Shown here piece by piece: positions 46,807 to 48,489 of a stretch of 48,489 nt of DNA. The stretch is from the NCBI GenBank assembly GCA_027013145.1, contig JALUXX010000047.1, forward strand, positions 1 to 48,489, written 5' to 3'. Numbering within the stretch: the stretch's first letter is position 1; every line of letters begins with the position of its first letter. The stretch is from Gammaproteobacteria bacterium. Lineage in GTDB: Bacteria; Pseudomonadota; Gammaproteobacteria; 21-64-14. The translations under genes and the position numbers were made by a program. Under the pieces are notes generated by a model that saw only the letters and a program-made list of their open reading frames with translations, had not been told where the DNA came from and did no database searches.

Positions 46807-46893
46807 GCCGAGGTGGCGGAATTGGTAGACGCGCTAGCTTCAGGTGCTAGTGGGGGAAACCCCGTGGAGGTTCAAGTCCTCTCCTCGGCACCA
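46807..46893 (+). tRNA. tRNA-Leu (anticodon CAG)
   Basis: 87 bases including an encoded CCA. The acceptor arms GCCGAGG and CCTCGGC pair fully. The anticodon stem CTAGC/GCTAG holds the loop TTCAGGT, giving CAG. The long variable arm (TGGGGGAAACCCCGT) is that of a class II tRNA, and the T-loop TTCAAGT is normal. A short inverted repeat (GCCGT-GAA-ACGGC) followed by GGTTTT about 35 bases later may end the transcript. Confidence 0.97.
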
Positions 46894-46992
46894 TCCGCGC
46901 AGACTATAGCAGACCCCCGAACGCCGTGAAACGGCTCCGGTTTTCGCCCCGGCCCTGGCAGGGCGCCGCGCGCCGCGGGCACGACCACCCGG

Positions 46993-47012
46993 GGCCGCCG
47001 GCAACGGCGGCC
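46993..47012. repeat. GCAA-tetraloop hairpin upstream of the lipoprotein gene
   Basis: GGCCGCCG and CGGCGGCC form a perfect eight-pair stem around GCAA, a GNRA tetraloop. It lies 70 bases before the lipoprotein start, and no T-run follows. The 188-base gap (46894-47081) has no other gene. Confidence 0.5.
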
Positions 47013-47081
47013 GGGACGACACCGTAGGCCGGCCGCCTTCCGGCCCCCGCCGCCCCGGACGCCCGTGTATAAGGAAAACCC

Positions 47082-48335
47082 GTGAGACATCCGCTGCGAC
47101 CCGCCCTGCTGCTCCTCGCCCTGGCGCTCGGCGGTTGCCTCGGCCAGGGCTCGCAGCCCTCCGCGCCGCCGGCGAACTTCAGCGTCGCGCCCGGCGAGTC
47201 GCAGGTGGTCCTCAACTGGACCGCCGACCCGAACCTCACCTACTGGATCTACTACAGTCAGGGCAGCACCACCGGCCTGGGCAACGCCGATCACATCCTG
47301 TTCCAGGTCACGCCCCCCTACGACCTCACCGGCCTGACCAACAACACCCAGTACGCCTTCGCGGTGACCGCCTCGGACAACGGCAGCCAGGTCGGCCCGT
47401 TCACGCCGGTCGTCACGGCGACGCCGCGGCCCATCGGACCGCTGAACACCTGGACCGTCGGCACGCCGCTGGGCACGGGAACGAACAACTTAAACGCGAT
47501 CGCCTTCGGCAACAACACCTACGTCGCCGTGGGCGACGGCGCCCAGATCTGGTCGGCGCCGTTCAGCTACACCAGCGCGGGCGGCGTCACCGGGTGGACC
47601 CAGCAGACCTCACCGGTGCTTGGGGTCAACCTCACCGGCATCGTCTACGACGGGACGCGCTTCGTCGCCCTCGGCGCCGACGGCACCGTCCTCACCAGCA
47701 GCGACGGCACCACCTGGACCGCGGCGACCGCGATCGCCGGCGCGAGCGGCATGCACGCGATCGCCTACGGGGTCGTGAACGGCACCGGGATCTACGTCGC
47801 CGTCGGCGACGCCGGCGTGATCGACTACAACGGCAATGCGGGTGTCGGCGGCAACTGGACCCCGGCGTCTTCCGGGACCGCGCAGAACCTCTACGGCGTC
47901 GCCTTCCTCAACAGCCAATTCGTCGCCGTCGGGGCCCAGGGGACCGTCGTCACCAGTCCCGACGGGATCACCTGGACCGTCCAGACCTCCGCCGCGAGCG
48001 CCACGACCAACGCCCTGCGCGCGGTCGCCTACGGGGTCGTCAACGGCACCGGGACCTACGTCGCCGTCGGCGACGCCGGCACCGTGCTCTCCAGCACCGA
48101 CGCGGTGACCTGGACCGCACAGTCGCCGCCGACCCCGCAAAACCTGAACGCGATCGCCTTCGGGCCCGACGCCCAGTTCGTCGCCGTAGGCGCCGCGGGC
48201 ACCACCGTCTACGGCACCACCGGCACCAGCTGGGCGAGCAACAACGTCGGCACCAACCAGGACCTCTACGCCATCGCCCCCAACGCCGTCTACATCGCCG
48301 TCGGCGTCGCCGACACCAACGTCAGCGCCAAGTAA
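47082..48335 (+). CDS. Lipoprotein with Fn3-like domain and seven propeller-like repeats
   Basis: 417 residues. A signal peptide ends in the lipobox L-G-G-C (Cys near 19), so the protein should be lipid-anchored. Residues 27-110 resemble a fibronectin type III domain (SVAPGESQVVLNWTA, TGLTNNTQYAFAVTA). Then come seven repeats of the pattern N-L-x-A-I-A-[FY]-...-[YF]-V-A-V-G-x-x-G-T-V, several ending in DGxTWT, consistent with a seven-bladed beta-propeller of the sialidase/photosystem-assembly type. Thr, Asn and Gly are very common. GTG start with AAGGA six bases upstream. Role unknown; surface binding is a guess. Confidence 0.85.
   Translation: MRHPLRPALLLLALALGGCLGQGSQPSAPPANFSVAPGESQVVLNWTADPNLTYWIYYSQGSTTGLGNADHILFQVTPPYDLTGLTNNTQYAFAVTASDNGSQVGPFTPVVTATPRPIGPLNTWTVGTPLGTGTNNLNAIAFGNNTYVAVGDGAQIWSAPFSYTSAGGVTGWTQQTSPVLGVNLTGIVYDGTRFVALGADGTVLTSSDGTTWTAATAIAGASGMHAIAYGVVNGTGIYVAVGDAGVIDYNGNAGVGGNWTPASSGTAQNLYGVAFLNSQFVAVGAQGTVVTSPDGITWTVQTSAASATTNALRAVAYGVVNGTGTYVAVGDAGTVLSSTDAVTWTAQSPPTPQNLNAIAFGPDAQFVAVGAAGTTVYGTTGTSWASNNVGTNQDLYAIAPNAVYIAVGVADTNVSAK
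47763..48080 (+). repeat. 54-base direct repeat inside the lipoprotein gene
   Basis: Bases 47763-47816 and 48027-48080 are 54-base direct copies differing at only two positions, 264 bases (88 codons, two blades) apart. The other blades have diverged much more, so this two-blade unit was duplicated or converted recently. Confidence 0.85.
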
Positions 48336-48342
48336 GATATTC

Positions 48343-48375
48343 GGGGACAGTATACCTATTACCCAAAGGGGACAG
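48343..48375. repeat. Repeated GGGGACAG motifs at the IS3 end
   Basis: GGGGACAG occurs at 48343-48350 and 48368-48375. The first is followed by TATACCTATT, a motif family I associate with extragenic palindromes near REP-type transposases. One of the copies may mark the end of the IS3-type element. Confidence 0.35.
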
Positions 48376-48403
48376 ATTGAAGTTTCCCCGGTTTAACGGA
48401 CCA

Positions 48404-48489
48404 TTAGCCGGCAGCCAGGTTGGCCGCCTCGAATGCCAGCGGAGCCATCTGCCCAACATGGGAATGACGCCGCTGACGGTTATAGAACA
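48404..48489 (-). mobile_element. IS3-family transposase OrfB, C-terminal fragment cut by window edge
   Basis: The last 27 codons on the minus strand read FYNRQRRHSHVGQMAPLAFE and end shortly after in NLAAG and TAA. F-Y-N-x-x-R-x-H-S-x-x-G-x-x-x-P is the end of the rve integrase domain of IS3-family OrfB proteins. The remainder lies beyond the window. Confidence 0.85.

Noticed and set aside
46807-46893. Attachment site of an integrated island at tRNA-Leu
   Set aside because: No integrase gene and no second copy of the tRNA 3' end are visible in the window.

Overview
The window is a very GC-rich, tightly packed stretch of bacterial chromosome. Gene order and protein types point to a gammaproteobacterium, probably of the Chromatiales/Ectothiorhodospiraceae type. 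The evidence is rpsP-rimM-trmD-rplS, ffh divergent from a ypjD-like gene followed by a corB-like gene, rpsF-rpsR-rplI-dnaB-alr, rnr-rlmB, a seven-iron FdxA and a TrpB2. This placement is inference from gene content, not from a marker tree. Both edges fall inside transposase genes: the first codons of an IS110-family transposase on the left and the last 27 codons of an IS3-family OrfB on the right. The window may therefore be a whole contig bounded by repeats.

Left arm (1-9.3 kb, mostly minus strand). Behind the IS110 end lies a four-gene stressosome-like operon, read from 3554 down to 249: a diguanylate cyclase, a fused RsbT-type kinase/RsbX-type phosphatase, an RsbR-type STAS protein and a small RsbS-like STAS protein. 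No sigma factor accompanies it, so the likely output is cyclic di-GMP. fdxA and a CnoX-like thioredoxin-TPR gene follow on the plus strand. Next comes a minus-strand operon nfeD-slipin-membrane diguanylate cyclase-xerD whose genes overlap or abut.

Middle (9.4-29 kb). Here are a three-domain ACP/fatty-acyl-AMP ligase/PlsC protein, pncB, a lon-type protease, a third diguanylate cyclase, a YbaK-HDOD fusion, a MoxR/VWA pair, trpB2, a thioredoxin, a Nudix hydrolase, an Hsp15-like protein, an SLC13/ArsB-type permease, an htpG with a one-base frameshift, and ogt.

Right arm (29-48.5 kb). This is mostly translation and replication housekeeping: rplS, trmD, rimM, rpsP, ffh, radA, alr, dnaB, rplI, rpsR, rpsF, rlmB, rnr and a tRNA-Leu(CAG). 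Interspersed are ypjD-like and corB-like membrane genes, a PilZ protein, a GGDEF-EAL protein and a small membrane protein. The last complete gene is a lipoprotein with an Fn3-like domain and seven propeller-like repeats.

Cyclic di-GMP signalling recurs through the window: four GGDEF proteins, one also with EAL, and one PilZ protein. The strongest candidate for an under-described system is the stressosome/GGDEF operon, with its fused kinase-phosphatase and a Glu where RsbS carries its phospho-accepting Ser. Secondary candidates are the IS110 leader, where a 12-base perfect inverted repeat covers the transposase ribosome binding site, and the rpsF leader, where a hairpin loop is complementary to the Shine-Dalgarno sequence.
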